From Cytobacillus oceanisediminis (lineage in GTDB: Bacteria; Bacillota; Bacilli; Bacillales; Cytobacillaceae): 64,000 bases of DNA. Below, one piece after another: positions 51,777 to 61,231 of the stretch. Location of the stretch: assembly GCF_003182355.1 (NCBI RefSeq), contig NZ_QGTW01000004.1:310001-374000 (forward strand). Direction: 5' to 3'. Under the pieces are notes generated by a model. That model had not been told where the DNA came from and searched no databases. It saw only the letters and a program-made list of their open reading frames with translations. A program made the position numbers and the translations under genes. Positions within the stretch are counted from its first letter, which is position 1. The number at the start of each line of letters is the position of its first letter.

Positions 51777-52400
51777 ATGGAATTGGAATTGATTTTGGAA
51801 GTCATTGAAAATAACGGGTATTTGGGGCTTTTTCTATGGCTGTGGGTAGGCGTTTTTATTTTTCCTGTTCCCAATGAATTGATAGTCATGACTGTAGGCC
51901 TTTCTGCCTCTTTAAAATCGCTTCATCCTGCGCTTGCTTTTATCGTGATTTATTTCGGCATACTGGCTGCCCTTACAACTTGCTATACAATAGGCCGTTT
52001 TATCGGCAGGCCGCTTCTGCAATATTTCCAGAGAAGCAAAAGGTTTTCCAGGGCGATTGATTCTTCTTTAAAGCTAATGGAAAAGTATCATGCCTTTTCC
52101 CTCTCCTTCAGCTATTTTGTTCCGGGCATCCGAAACTTCCTTCCCTTTTTGTATGGCTTCAGTAAATTGCCTTTTAAAAAATTCGCTCTGTTTGCATACA
52201 GTGGCGCGCTCTTATGGCTGTCCCTTACTTTTACACTTGGATATGTATTTGGGGACCACATTGATACGATTATCAAACATGAAAAAGAATTATTGTTTGG
52301 ACTAACGGGTCTGGCCGTGCTCATTATTGCCGTCCGCCTTGGCAGAAGAAAGCGCGGGAAAGAGAACGAAAAGCTTCATGATCAAGGTTTGGGATTATAG
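51777..52400 (+). CDS. DedA-family membrane protein
   Basis: 207 residues. The DedA/SNARE-associated domain is clear: GLFLWLWVGVFIFPVPNELI, the ALTTCYTIGRFIGRP segment and the FVPGIRNFLPFLYGFSKLPF re-entrant motif, with four to five membrane helices. DedA proteins are phospholipid or undecaprenyl-phosphate flippase-like. The C-terminus is basic and cytosolic (RLGRRKRGKENEK). The ATG follows AGGAGG. Confidence 0.92.
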   Translation: MELELILEVIENNGYLGLFLWLWVGVFIFPVPNELIVMTVGLSASLKSLHPALAFIVIYFGILAALTTCYTIGRFIGRPLLQYFQRSKRFSRAIDSSLKLMEKYHAFSLSFSYFVPGIRNFLPFLYGFSKLPFKKFALFAYSGALLWLSLTFTLGYVFGDHIDTIIKHEKELLFGLTGLAVLIIAVRLGRRKRGKENEKLHDQGLGL

Positions 52401-52408
52401 ATTAAAAA

Positions 52409-52432
52409 GGCAGCTAAGAAGCTGCCTGTTGT
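52409..52432 (+). terminator. Weak terminator after the DedA gene
   Basis: GGCAGC and GCTGCC flank TAAGAA, followed by TGTTGT only. Confidence 0.5.
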
Positions 52433-52460
52433 ATTATAAGGAAAATTGATTTTTCAGTGT

Positions 52461-52642
52461 CTAATACTGATTTCGGTGCTCAACCAGGTCGATGGCGCCA
52501 AGTACAATATGGGCAAGCCCGAAACCAACGATTGTGTTTGATACCGTTTTATTTGTTCTGCGGCTTTGATTCATTGCATAGCCTGCAGAGGTAACAGCGG
52601 TCCGAGTACAGCCGGAACTAATCCTTTATGAACACGATTCAT
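52461..52642 (-). pseudogene. Frameshifted small glycine-zipper-like protein gene
   Basis: From ATG 52642, behind GAGGTG, the frame reads MNRVHKGLVPAVLGP and then runs out of register to a stop. A second frame continues as AVTSAGYAMNQSRRTNKTVS, then NTIVGFGLAHIVLGAIDLVE and ends HRNQY-stop at 52461. Joined, they give a coherent protein of about 60 residues; one frameshift around 52590-52600 breaks it. A sequencing error at this position is possible. I recall no named family. Confidence 0.7.
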
Positions 52643-52748
52643 GGCAGTCACCTCTTTATCGTGATTGTCCAACAGGACATACCTAATTTGTTCTTATATA
52701 ATGAATAATAGTATGACAACATTTTACATAAGGAAAGGGGATAGGGGA

Positions 52749-53132
52749 ATGGATTTGAAAAATACATTAATCCAAACACTGGGAATGGAAATCGTGGCAA
52801 TCGAAAAAGGGCGTGTTGTGGCCACTATGCCTGTAGACGGACGGACCCGGCAGCCATTTGGACTGCTGCATGGCGGGGCTTCTGTCGCTCTCGCTGAAAC
52901 AGTTGCAAGCATTGGTGCCTATGAACTTTGTGACAAGGAAACAGAATCAGTTGCGGGTCTTGAAATCAATGCCAACCATATCCGGGCTAAAAAGGACGGA
53001 ACCGTGACAGCAGTCGCAACAGTCCTGCATCATGGCCGGACAACCATGGTATGGGATATTAAAATTACGGATGAAAACGATAATCTGATCTGTACCTCAA
53101 GATGTACAATGGCCGTTATTAAAAGAAAATAA
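52749..53132 (+). CDS. yuxO: Hotdog-fold thioesterase, YuxO/MenI-like
   Basis: 127 residues, PaaI-type hotdog fold. FGLLHGGASVALAETVAS (residues 37-54) is the central helix with catalytic Glu50 and His41. YuxO lies beside the mrp operon in B. subtilis too, and its relatives hydrolyse 1,4-dihydroxy-2-naphthoyl-CoA in menaquinone synthesis; that assignment is by similarity. ATG 52749 follows AGGGG; the 28 upstream codons are not needed. It converges with mrpG. Confidence 0.9.
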   Translation: MDLKNTLIQTLGMEIVAIEKGRVVATMPVDGRTRQPFGLLHGGASVALAETVASIGAYELCDKETESVAGLEINANHIRAKKDGTVTAVATVLHHGRTTMVWDIKITDENDNLICTSRCTMAVIKRK

Positions 53133-53157
53133 AGGATTAACTTTTATATAAGCAATA

Positions 53158-53196
53158 TAAAAAACCGCAGGAGTGCATCACTCCTGCGGTTTTTAA
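53158..53196. terminator. Bidirectional terminator between yuxO and mrpG
   Basis: AAAACCGCAGGAGTG pairs with CACTCCTGCGGTTTT (loop CAT). Confidence 0.92.
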
Positions 53197-53201
53197 ACCT
53201 A

Positions 53202-53567
53202 TTAATCCTTACTGGCTGACTTTTTCATATGCGGTGCATTTTTCAAATCATCCTGTACGCTTTTATCCCAGAGCTGTACGCCGGAATTATAAGCAGCACG
53301 GGCGATTAAATGCCCGGCAACAGGAGATGTCATGAAGATGAACACAATTCCGAGAAGCACTCTGGAATTGAAGAAGCCATCTTTAACATAAAAGAAGAGC
53401 AGCGTCCCAAGCAGTATGGACATGACGCCCAAAGTAGCTGATTTTGAAGCCGCATGGTTTCGCGTATAGATATCCGGAAGCCTAATGACGCCATATGCTG
53501 CAACAAGGCTTAAAAAGGCTCCAATTATGATTAGCACAATGATGGCAATATTAGCGATCTCGTTCAT
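53202..53567 (-). CDS. mrpG: Mrp antiporter subunit G
   Basis: 121 residues with three membrane helices, the MnhG/MrpG family (VAAYGVIRLPDIYTRNHAASK, GVMSILLGTLLFF, TSPVAGHLIARAAY). It is the last gene of the seven-gene mrp operon and overlaps mrpF by 17 bases. The Mrp complex exchanges Na+ for H+ and supports growth at high pH or high Na+. Confidence 0.96.
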   Translation of the reverse strand: MNEIANIAIIVLIIIGAFLSLVAAYGVIRLPDIYTRNHAASKSATLGVMSILLGTLLFFYVKDGFFNSRVLLGIVFIFMTSPVAGHLIARAAYNSGVQLWDKSVQDDLKNAPHMKKSASKD

Positions 53568-53835
53568 TTTCTATAATAACCCCTTTCTCCAAATATTTAG
53601 AGAAGGCTACAGTCCCGATGAAAGCGAGAATTCCAATAAGAAGGATGACCTCCACAAACGCATTTGTATTCAGGGCGATTGAAATAAGAGCGACAATTGC
53701 CACCAGATTAATGCCGATTGCATCAAGCGCTACCACTCGGTCTGGAGTTGTAGGCCCTTTAATGACTCTGTAAATCAATCCTATGGTGGCAGCCGATATG
53801 ATCAGAATGGCAATTAACACAACGGTATTCAGCAT
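53551..53835 (-). CDS. mrpF: Mrp antiporter subunit F
   Basis: 94 residues with three membrane helices (VVLIAILIISAATIGLIYRV, IGINLVAIVALISIALN, LIGILAFIGTVAFSKYLEKG) matching MrpF. GPTTPDRVVALDAIGINL is the conserved loop. It overlaps mrpE by one base and mrpG by 17 bases, which suggests translational coupling. Confidence 0.96.
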   Translation of the reverse strand: MLNTVVLIAILIISAATIGLIYRVIKGPTTPDRVVALDAIGINLVAIVALISIALNTNAFVEVILLIGILAFIGTVAFSKYLEKGVIIENERDR

Positions 53836-54317
53836 TATCGGCTCACCTCCATAATCGCTTTTTCAAACGTGTTTTTAATTGAATCAATGGTTTCCTTTGC
53901 ATCATCGATATCGATTGCATGAATGTATAGAATCTTGTTATCAGGCGAAACGTCTACAACCAGTGTCCCCGGAGTCAGCGTAATCAGGTTGGAAAGTACC
54001 ATGATTTCCCAATCCTCCTTCAGGACAGTAGGATAGGCAAAAATTCCTGGGCGCATATCAAGTTTTGGTTTTAACAATACTTTTAGCACGCCAATATTAG
54101 CAAGGATAAGCTCCTTGATGAAAATAAACAAAAGATTGATCACTGCCACAACTCTTAAAAGATAAAAACGCGAATCGAAAAATCTTCTGAAAGTAAAGAT
54201 GATGAGCAGGCCAAAAAGGTATCCTTTAAGGAACGCAACCGGTTCGTATGACCCTGTTAAAAACATCCACATAAATCCAAGGAACACATTTAATAATATT
54301 TGAAATGCCATACTCAA
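53835..54317 (-). CDS. mrpE: Mrp antiporter subunit E
   Basis: 160 residues, two to three N-terminal membrane segments followed by a cytosolic domain with LSNLITLTPGTLVVDVSPDN, the MrpE signature. MrpE is required for full antiport activity in Bacillus. It overlaps mrpD by four bases. Confidence 0.96.
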   Translation of the reverse strand: MSMAFQILLNVFLGFMWMFLTGSYEPVAFLKGYLFGLLIIFTFRRFFDSRFYLLRVVAVINLLFIFIKELILANIGVLKVLLKPKLDMRPGIFAYPTVLKEDWEIMVLSNLITLTPGTLVVDVSPDNKILYIHAIDIDDAKETIDSIKNTFEKAIMEVSR

Positions 54318-55807
54318 TACTCCTTTAAAACTGCTTCAATATAGATATTTGGATTTGCAAGAGTTTCAGCAGCCTGTGAGATATACGGATAAACAAATTC
54401 AGAGCCGACACCGTAAAGAACGGCAATGGCAACAAGGATAACAGGGGCAATCATCATTTTTCTTACAGGTACTGTATCTTCCCCTTTATAAGCGCGAGGA
54501 GTTCCCCAGAATCCATTGATAAAAATCTTCATGATTGAAAATAGGACCAGAAGGCTGGACATTAAAACGATTCCTGCTCCCCAGTATTGTTCCGCTTCAA
54601 ATCCGCCTTTCACAATGAGAAGCTTTCCAATGAAGCCGCTAAGCGGCGGGATTCCAGCCAGGGCAAGTGCAGCGATAAAGAAGGTCCAGCCTAAGCCTGG
54701 ATAGCGTTTGATCAAACCGCTTATCTTATGCAAATCACTCGTTCCTGCAATCGCTATAACAATTCCGGCAAGTAGAAATAAAGCCGCTTTAATAATCATA
54801 TCATGGACCAGATAGAAGATGGATCCGGAAAGAGCATCCGGTGTCATTGCTGAAATTCCAAATAGGATCGCACCCACAGCCACAATAATATTGTAGATAA
54901 TAATCTTTTTAACATCCCAGTAAGCAATCGCGCCAATTACACCGACGATAATCGACATAATCGCCAGAATGCTTAGGAGCTGATGGGTAAACCCGGTATC
55001 ATGGTAAAAGAACAACGTATAGGTCCTTGTTATTGAATACACGCCGACCTTTGTCAGCAAAGCTCCGAATAAAGCCAATATCGGAGCCGGCGGTGCGTAA
55101 TACGAGCCTGGCATCCAGAAGTATAAAGGGAAAATGGCCCCTTTTAATCCGAATACAATCAAAAACAGAACGGCTATAACTGTTATAATTCCAAGTTGTG
55201 CAACTTGGCTTATTTCGCTGATGCGAAAAGAAATATGCGCCATATTAAGCGTGCCGACGACGGAATACAAGTAGGCTACAGCTATAACAAATAAAGCGGA
55301 AGAAATTACATTCACTAGAATATATTTAATTGACTCCCTGAGCTGGGCTTTCTTCCCTCCCAAAACAAGCAAAACATAGGAGGCCATCAGCATAACTTCA
55401 AAAAAGACGAAGAGGTTGAAGATGTCACCGGTTGTGAAAGCACCGTTCACGCCAACAATCAAAAAGTTGAATGCAGCATAATAATAAAACTTTTCCCGAT
55501 CTTCTCCTATGCTCCAAAAGGAATAAATCAGGCATGCAAAAGCGACTATGCTGGTTGTCAGAACGAGAATGGCAGACATCATATCAGAAACAAGCGTAAT
55601 CCCAAAGGGGGCCTCCCAGCTTGAAACATCCAATGTCTGTATCCCGTCATTTCGCACCTTCTGAACCAATAAAGCTGAAACAATAATCGTAACTGCTGAC
55701 GAAAGGCCTGCAATCCACCTTTGCAGCATGATTCTTTTAGCAGCGAAGATTAGAAGGACACCCGTAATTAATGGGATCAGGATAGGCAATATCAAAAAGT
55801 TAATCAT
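54314..55807 (-). CDS. mrpD: Mrp antiporter subunit D
   Basis: 497 residues, fourteen-helix membrane subunit homologous to complex I NuoM/Nuo[20 protein letters not shown] contains the conserved Glu of TM5; [21 protein letters not shown] and [18 protein letters not shown] are the core antiporter blocks. With MrpA it is believed to form the proton path. It overlaps mrpC by eight bases. Confidence 0.97.
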   Translation of the reverse strand: MINFLILPILIPLITGVLLIFAAKRIMLQRWIAGLSSAVTIIVSALLVQKVRNDGIQTLDVSSWEAPFGITLVSDMMSAILVLTTSIVAFACLIYSFWSIGEDREKFYYYAAFNFLIVGVNGAFTTGDIFNLFVFFEVMLMASYVLLVLGGKKAQLRESIKYILVNVISSALFVIAVAYLYSVVGTLNMAHISFRISEISQVAQLGIITVIAVLFLIVFGLKGAIFPLYFWMPGSYYAPPAPILALFGALLTKVGVYSITRTYTLFFYHDTGFTHQLLSILAIMSIIVGVIGAIAYWDVKKIIIYNIIVAVGAILFGISAMTPDALSGSIFYLVHDMIIKAALFLLAGIVIAIAGTSDLHKISGLIKRYPGLGWTFFIAALALAGIPPLSGFIGKLLIVKGGFEAEQYWGAGIVLMSSLLVLFSIMKIFINGFWGTPRAYKGEDTVPVRKMMIAPVILVAIAVLYGVGSEFVYPYISQAAETLANPNIYIEAVLKEY

Positions 55808-56141
55808 TTCCTTCAGTTCCTCTCATTCGATCCATATTATCTGTGCCAAGCTCCTGGTAAGCACGGTAGGCCAACACTAGGAAGAAGGCTGTAACCCCAA
55901 AGCTGATTACAATTGCAGTCAGGATGAGTGCTTGGGGAATCGGATCAGAATATGAGCTTGCGTGTTCGCCGAGCAGCGGGGCAGCTCCCCTTTTTAAACC
56001 GCCCATTGTTAAGATCAGCATATGTGCGCCATGGCTCAACAGCCCAGTCCCGACGATAATGCGCAGCAAGCTTTTTGACAGCATTAGATAAGTAGCTGAC
56101 ATAAATAAGATGCCAATAACAAAAGCCATTAATATTTCCAT
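55800..56141 (-). CDS. mrpC: Mrp antiporter subunit C
   Basis: 113 residues with three membrane helices, homologous to complex I NuoK ([38 protein letters not shown]). It overlaps mrpB by one base. Confidence 0.97.
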   Translation of the reverse strand: MEILMAFVIGILFMSATYLMLSKSLLRIIVGTGLLSHGAHMLILTMGGLKRGAAPLLGEHASSYSDPIPQALILTAIVISFGVTAFFLVLAYRAYQELGTDNMDRMRGTEGND

Positions 56142-56563
56142 TATTCATCCTCCCCTATCGTTTGAATAATGGTCATCGTAACGCCAACAACAACCAGGAA
56201 AACACCCAGATCAAACAGTGTAGCCGTATGGAGTGAAGTATCTCCCAATACAGGCAATTCGACATGACCAAACGCATGGGTTAGGAAGGGAACGTTAAAC
56301 AGCAATGCTCCCGCCCCTGTTCCTATTGAAAAAAGCAGCCCTACTGCAATCATATGAATATAATTGACAGGGAGAATTTTTGATACTGTTTTCATGTCAA
56401 AAGCCAATAACAGCAGAACGATTGCTCCGGATGTCAGCAAACCGCCAACGAAGCCCCCGCCTGGAGTATAGTGCCCTGCAAAGAAGATATGGACAGAAAA
56501 AAGAACAATGATAAACAAAACAACCTTTGTTGCTGTCTGTAAAATAATGTCATTTGTTTTCAT
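56141..56563 (-). CDS. mrpB: Mrp antiporter subunit B
   Basis: 140 residues with four membrane helices, MnhB/MrpB family: [20 protein letters not shown] and [19 protein letters not shown]. It overlaps the end of mrpA by 14 bases. Confidence 0.97.
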   Translation of the reverse strand: MKTNDIILQTATKVVLFIIVLFSVHIFFAGHYTPGGGFVGGLLTSGAIVLLLLAFDMKTVSKILPVNYIHMIAVGLLFSIGTGAGALLFNVPFLTHAFGHVELPVLGDTSLHTATLFDLGVFLVVVGVTMTIIQTIGEDE

Positions 56564-58952
56564 TTTTCTTTCCTCCTTCCAGGCGAAGCTTGATCATGGC
56601 AAAAATTCCAAGTGCCGCAATCCCAAGAACGGTAATCTCGAACATGGTATCAAAACCACGGAAATCAACAAGGATAACGTTGACCATGTTTTTCCCTGCG
56701 GCCTCTTTATACGTATTTTCTACATAGTATTGTGCAATCGAATCAAACATCTTATTGCTGTGCGCTGAAAGGGCAATCATGGTTACAATCGCACCAACTC
56801 CAACAGAAATAAGCGCGTTCGTCATTTTAAATCGGATTCGCTCTTCATGCCGCAGCTTTGGCAGATGGTAGAAGGCGAGCAGGAATAATGAAACTGAAAT
56901 GGTTTCGATTACAAGCTGTGTCAGGGCAAGGTCAGGTGCACGGAAAATGACAAAGAAAAGCGAAACGGTGTACCCAACTGCCCCCAACAAAATAATTGAA
57001 GTCATTCTTGATTTGACAAAAAGGATTGTAATAGCAGCAGCTGCAATCCCTAATGCCAGCAGGACTTCAGCAAAATGGATCGGTGCTACATTGCTCGTAT
57101 CGAATTTAAATGCATCTTTAATAAATAATGTAGCCGCCAATGCGACAATGAAAAAGGTGAAAATATACACAAGATAGGTTCGGATAAACCCATTCATATA
57201 TAATCTTGTCAAATTAAAGGAAGCTCTCTGTGAGACTTCAAGCATGCCATCATAAAAACGATTTAAAGCAAGCTTCTCAGGGAACATATCATATACTTTT
57301 CTCCACTTCGGTAAAGTTGTAAAAAGCAATATTCCCAATGTAATAACTCCTAATGTCATAAACAGTTCAGGCGTAAAGCCATGCCAGAAGTAGATATGGG
57401 TATCATACACAAATCCTGGGACCGGCATTATGGCTGCCTGTGCAGGAGAAATTAGAGTGTTTGAAATAATGTTAGGGAAGAAACCGATAATGATAACCAA
57501 TGAAGCCAGCACAATAGGTGAAATCAGCATTCCTAGTGGAGCTTCATGCGGTTTCTTTTCCAATTTTTCAGGCTGGAATTTGCCTGTAAACGTTTTGAAT
57601 ACTAACACCATGCTGTAGATGAACGTGAACACACTTGCCACCCAGGCAAGAACAGGGAATAGAAAGCCCCATGTATCCAAATTGAAGATGTCCATTTCCA
57701 GAACACGGACCATGCCGGTAAAGAACATTTCTTTACTCAAGAATCCGTTGAAAGGCGGAAGTCCCGCCATTGCGAATGTGCCAATGATAGCCAAAGTAAA
57801 GGTAATCGGCATAAAATTCATTAATCCGCCAAGCTTGCGGATGTCACGGGTGCCGGTTTCATGGTCGACTATTCCAGCTACCATGAAAAGACTGCCCTTA
57901 AAGGTCGCATGATTAATCAGATGGAATACAGCAGCTGTTGTAGCAACTGTAAAATAACTGTCCTCTACTGTTTCAAAGTGAAGGGCTGCAGCGCCAATTC
58001 CGAGAAGGGACATAATCATCCCCAGCTGGCTGACAGTTGAAAAAGCAAGAATGGATTTAAGATCTGTCTGTTTGACCGCCGAGAAGGAGCCCCAGAATAG
58101 CGTTACAATACCAAACCCGGCTACAAGCCACAGCCAAAGTGAATGCTCGGCAAATACCGGGCTCATTCTTGCCACTAAATAAATACCGGCTTTAACCATA
58201 GTTGCCGAGTGAAGGTAAGCACTGACAGGCGTTGGTGCTTCCATGGCATCAGGAAGCCAGATATGAAAAGGAAATTGTGCAGACTTTGTAAATGCACCAA
58301 GCAAGATGCAAAGCAAAGCAGGAACAAATAATGGGTTCGTAAAAATTTCATCTGATTGTGCAATGATTTCAGTAATGCTGAAGGTACCTGTCATCAGATA
58401 TAAGAGAATAATCCCCGCAAGCATGGAAAGACCGCCGAAAACCGTTATGATCATTGATTTTTGTGCCCCGTAACGCGATTTTTCTCTGTGATACCAATAT
58501 CCGATTAATAGGAAGGAAGAAAAACTTGTAAATTCCCAGAAAGTATAAAGCACGAGCAAATTATCCGATAGAACAACTCCCAGCATCGCTCCCATGAAAA
58601 GAAGCAAATAAACATAGAAGGTATTCAACTGTTCCTTGTTTTTATCCAAATAATAGATGGAATAAAGAACGACTAAGGCTCCAATTCCGGTAATCAGCAA
58701 AGAAAACAACAAACCAAGCCCATCAACCTTTGCCGTGAAATCGATCCCAAGTGATGGAATCCATGAGAAAGATTTTGTTACTGATTGCTGATTAGCGGTG
58801 ATGGATAAGTAAGAGATAAAATAACTGAATAAAAGGATTGGCAGAGGAAGAATAAACCAACCCGTATGTATTTGCCTAAAGAGCTTGTACGCAAATGGCA
58901 CAAGTATGGCAAGAAAAAATGGTGAAATTATTGCCAGGTGAAGCAAAGACAA
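56550..58952 (-). CDS. mrpA: Mrp antiporter subunit A
   Basis: 800 residues, the largest Mrp subunit. Residues 1-500 or so are the NuoL-like antiporter domain (YTFWEFTSFSSFLLIGYWYH, then FPFHIWLPDAMEAPTPVSAY and GLPPFNGFLSKEMFF); the C-terminal 200 residues carry the MnhB-like domain (FRAPDLALTQLVIETISVSL). It is the first gene of mrpABCDEFG. The start is TTG 58952, seven bases after AAAGGGGG. The promoter must lie in the 560-base gap upstream. Confidence 0.97.
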   Translation of the reverse strand: MSLLHLAIISPFFLAILVPFAYKLFRQIHTGWFILPLPILLFSYFISYLSITANQQSVTKSFSWIPSLGIDFTAKVDGLGLLFSLLITGIGALVVLYSIYYLDKNKEQLNTFYVYLLLFMGAMLGVVLSDNLLVLYTFWEFTSFSSFLLIGYWYHREKSRYGAQKSMIITVFGGLSMLAGIILLYLMTGTFSITEIIAQSDEIFTNPLFVPALLCILLGAFTKSAQFPFHIWLPDAMEAPTPVSAYLHSATMVKAGIYLVARMSPVFAEHSLWLWLVAGFGIVTLFWGSFSAVKQTDLKSILAFSTVSQLGMIMSLLGIGAAALHFETVEDSYFTVATTAAVFHLINHATFKGSLFMVAGIVDHETGTRDIRKLGGLMNFMPITFTLAIIGTFAMAGLPPFNGFLSKEMFFTGMVRVLEMDIFNLDTWGFLFPVLAWVASVFTFIYSMVLVFKTFTGKFQPEKLEKKPHEAPLGMLISPIVLASLVIIIGFFPNIISNTLISPAQAAIMPVPGFVYDTHIYFWHGFTPELFMTLGVITLGILLFTTLPKWRKVYDMFPEKLALNRFYDGMLEVSQRASFNLTRLYMNGFIRTYLVYIFTFFIVALAATLFIKDAFKFDTSNVAPIHFAEVLLALGIAAAAITILFVKSRMTSIILLGAVGYTVSLFFVIFRAPDLALTQLVIETISVSLFLLAFYHLPKLRHEERIRFKMTNALISVGVGAIVTMIALSAHSNKMFDSIAQYYVENTYKEAAGKNMVNVILVDFRGFDTMFEITVLGIAALGIFAMIKLRLEGGKKNENK

Positions 58953-59529
58953 AACATTACCCCCTTTAAATGTATGTAATTTTCAGCAGCATGGCCATTG
59001 TTTTTACGTGTAACTCTTAAAGTGCCTACGTTCTTAGATAGGAAAATTTTCTTACCATCTGGGATTAAACTCCGTATAGATAGAAAGAATGTATTTTTCC
59101 CTAATCAGAATGAATAAACTCCCCTCATTTATCTCCTAAATCTTATTGTAAAAACCTTCACATTGCTCTCCGAAATTGAAGCGCTTTATAAAAAGTTTTT
59201 CCTTCTTGCGTAATAATATCCAATCCATATGGCAGTGCGCCTTGATTTTGCCCGCCAGAATGAGATCCTAAAAATCATCTATAGCACCCGCTCATGCACC
59301 TAGAACAAATTATAACCTAAAATAAAAGTCTCTGCATTCATCAAACCCTTATCATTACAGGTTTTATCCCTTCTTTATTAAATAGGTAGAAACACGAATC
59401 CATCAGGAAAATTTTTTTGAAAATAATTTTTAAAAAACGAAAAATGGCGACAGTCTTAAAAAGAGCTGCACCCTATATTGAATAAAAAATGCATTTATTA
59501 TACACACTACTTTTAGGGTGGTGTTGTGT
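58953..59529. other. Non-coding gap upstream of mrpA
   Basis: AT-rich stretch between divergent mrpA and a small membrane-protein gene. It must contain promoters for both, but I find no convincing -35/-10 pair, repeat or structure. Confidence 0.4.
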
Positions 59530-59748
59530 ATGATCAAACATAAAATCTCAGCAGCCATTTCCATCTTTGTCCTGCTTTTTGCAGGAGCCTGGATACTCGA
59601 TCATCAGACGAAACGGGATTTCTATATTCCTGGAGATGAAGAAGTGGTCGAAATGATACCGGCAAATTACGAAATGGAAGCCGGGGTCAAACAAAGGCTG
59701 AAGGTATTTGAATCAAGGGAATATGTGAGGATACAGACAGCGTCATAG
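59530..59748 (+). CDS. Small protein with N-terminal membrane anchor
   Basis: 72 residues. The N-terminus is basic then hydrophobic (MIKHKISAAISIFVLLFAGAW), giving a signal anchor, followed by a charged extracytoplasmic part of 45 residues (DEEVVEMIPANYEMEAGVKQ). No Cys or catalytic motif. I do not recognise the family. ATG 59530 follows GGGTGGTG; an earlier in-frame GTG/TTG is possible. Coding potential is moderate. Confidence 0.6.
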   Translation: MIKHKISAAISIFVLLFAGAWILDHQTKRDFYIPGDEEVVEMIPANYEMEAGVKQRLKVFESREYVRIQTAS

Positions 59749-59811
59749 GAAAAGCTACCGCGTTCTGTTAACCCCTCGGGGCTAAACAAGGCACTGGAGC
59801 TGGACAATAAA

Positions 59812-59842
59812 GAAGAGGATGAGTTTCCTCATCCTCTTGACT
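59812..59842. terminator. Hairpin between convergent small genes
   Basis: AGAGGATGAG and CTCATCCTCT form a 10-bp stem with a TTTC loop; the T-run is better on the reverse strand (TTCTTTATTG). Confidence 0.75.
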
Positions 59843-59851
59843 GCTGTTATA

Positions 59852-60400
59852 TTAATATTTGCTTCTGCCGCGATTGTGAAAAATCATAATGGAAAGCGGC
59901 ACGGTTATGATAAACGAAAGGAAAAACAAAAGTAAAAACTTGGAAAATGGGGTAATTCTTTTCTCAAGATCATCTACATAAATATCAAAGAATTCACGAA
60001 TAGAATCATTGCCTAAAACATTGGTGGCTGTGAGAAATTCTTCATTGTCAAAGTCATAATAATAAAAGTCTTTTTTCTTAAAGATAAATAAATCATCTCT
60101 TTCTTGTTCTAGTTCCAGAAATACCACTCCGATATGTGAGGAGTATTCCTCGATCACTTCCTCATTCTCCGAGGTGGAGGGATCATCCGGTGTAACAATT
60201 TTTGTAACTTTCCCCTGCATTCCATATGCATCAATAACCTCAAATGAGTGCTCATTATAATAGTGAACAGTCTTGCGCAGCTGTTTTTCAAGCTCTTCCT
60301 CATAACCTCTTTCTACTTCAGAAGCTCCTGCCGGGTTTATAAATAAAACCAATAACAAAAGTATGGCCATAAGAACATATAATCCACTTTTCAATTGCAT
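59852..60400 (-). CDS. Uncharacterised exported protein with C-terminal membrane anchor
   Basis: 182 residues. An N-terminal signal peptide (LMAILLLLVLFINPAGASE) is followed by an acidic extracellular domain with EEELEKQLRKTVHYYNEHS and VIEEYSSHIGVVFLELEQER, then a C-terminal helix (LLLFFLSFIITVPLSIMIF) and a basic tail (HNRGRSKY). This is a type I membrane topology. I do not recognise the family. The ATG follows AAAGGGGGG. Confidence 0.75.
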   Translation of the reverse strand: MQLKSGLYVLMAILLLLVLFINPAGASEVERGYEEELEKQLRKTVHYYNEHSFEVIDAYGMQGKVTKIVTPDDPSTSENEEVIEEYSSHIGVVFLELEQERDDLFIFKKKDFYYYDFDNEEFLTATNVLGNDSIREFFDIYVDDLEKRITPFSKFLLLFFLSFIITVPLSIMIFHNRGRSKY

Positions 60401-60557
60401 TCCCCCCTTTACCTTTAGAACAAAATGGATGCTAGAATATGGTTTATATCTATGCTGGGAAAAACTGAAATATACAGATCGGACCTGCTATTGTAAAAAA
60501 TATGAAAATCGAAGATAATAGATAGCTAGAATAAAGAGTTATTTGGATGGGGAAAAA

Positions 60558-61115
60558 ATGAAAAATACATATATAACGAGTTATTTTCCGCTTTTGGCGA
60601 TTATTTTGTTTAGTACTTCTCTAGCAATCAAAACTCAGATGGAATTGGTTAACTTCTTGAAGAAATCAGGGATTTATCGGGGAATGCTGGAGTTTTTCTC
60701 AGAAGGCGGCGTAAAGCTTGCACTGACTATCCTTCTATTGGTTATGTATTTTATGATTTTTGCTGCCTTAAAACTGGTAGCTGATACGATTAATGGACTT
60801 TCACTGCTGTTTTTTTCGAAGGATTTAGAAGGGGAGAGCCTGGCTAAGGCCCGCCATGGTTCAGCTATTTATTTTATCGGAGGAGCTCTATCGCTCTTTA
60901 GCTTGTTCAGTTATACAGGTATTGCAATCATCTTCGCGGCCGCGACTCTTATTTACTTCATTTATTTTGTGTATAAGGCAAGTGTATCGCTAACATTTGC
61001 AGGCATAACTGGCGTAATCTTTTTTCAGGTCATTATCTGGTCTTCCATTTTGACTGGTGTATTTTATCTTTCTATTAAAATTTACAACAGTATTATGGCA
61101 AGCCTGCCGATATAA
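60558..61115 (+). CDS. yufK: YufK, DUF5366 membrane protein
   Basis: 185 residues with about five membrane segments (SYFPLLAIILFSTSLAI, LALTILLLVMYFMIFAAL, AIYFIGGALSLFSLFSY, GIAIIFAAATLIYFIYFVY, GVIFFQVIIWSSILTGVFY). The length equals B. subtilis YufK and the location next to pbpD is conserved. Function unknown. ATG 60558 is five bases after GGATGGGG; the TTG at 60543 lies before it. Confidence 0.87.
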   Translation: MKNTYITSYFPLLAIILFSTSLAIKTQMELVNFLKKSGIYRGMLEFFSEGGVKLALTILLLVMYFMIFAALKLVADTINGLSLLFFSKDLEGESLAKARHGSAIYFIGGALSLFSLFSYTGIAIIFAAATLIYFIYFVYKASVSLTFAGITGVIFFQVIIWSSILTGVFYLSIKIYNSIMASLPI

Positions 61116-61149
61116 AAAGGAGGGCATCCCCCAGGGTGCCCTCCTTTTA
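61116..61149. terminator. Terminator between yufK and pbpD
   Basis: AAAAGGAGGGCATCC pairs with a GGGTGCCCTCCTTTT arm around CCCA; A and T runs on both sides. Confidence 0.9.
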
Positions 61150-61231
61150 TGCTAATCAACGAAATTTTGAATAAGTCAGCGAAAAACCGAATATATCAAC
61201 GAAAAACCCTTTTTTATCGGCCAAACGGCCT

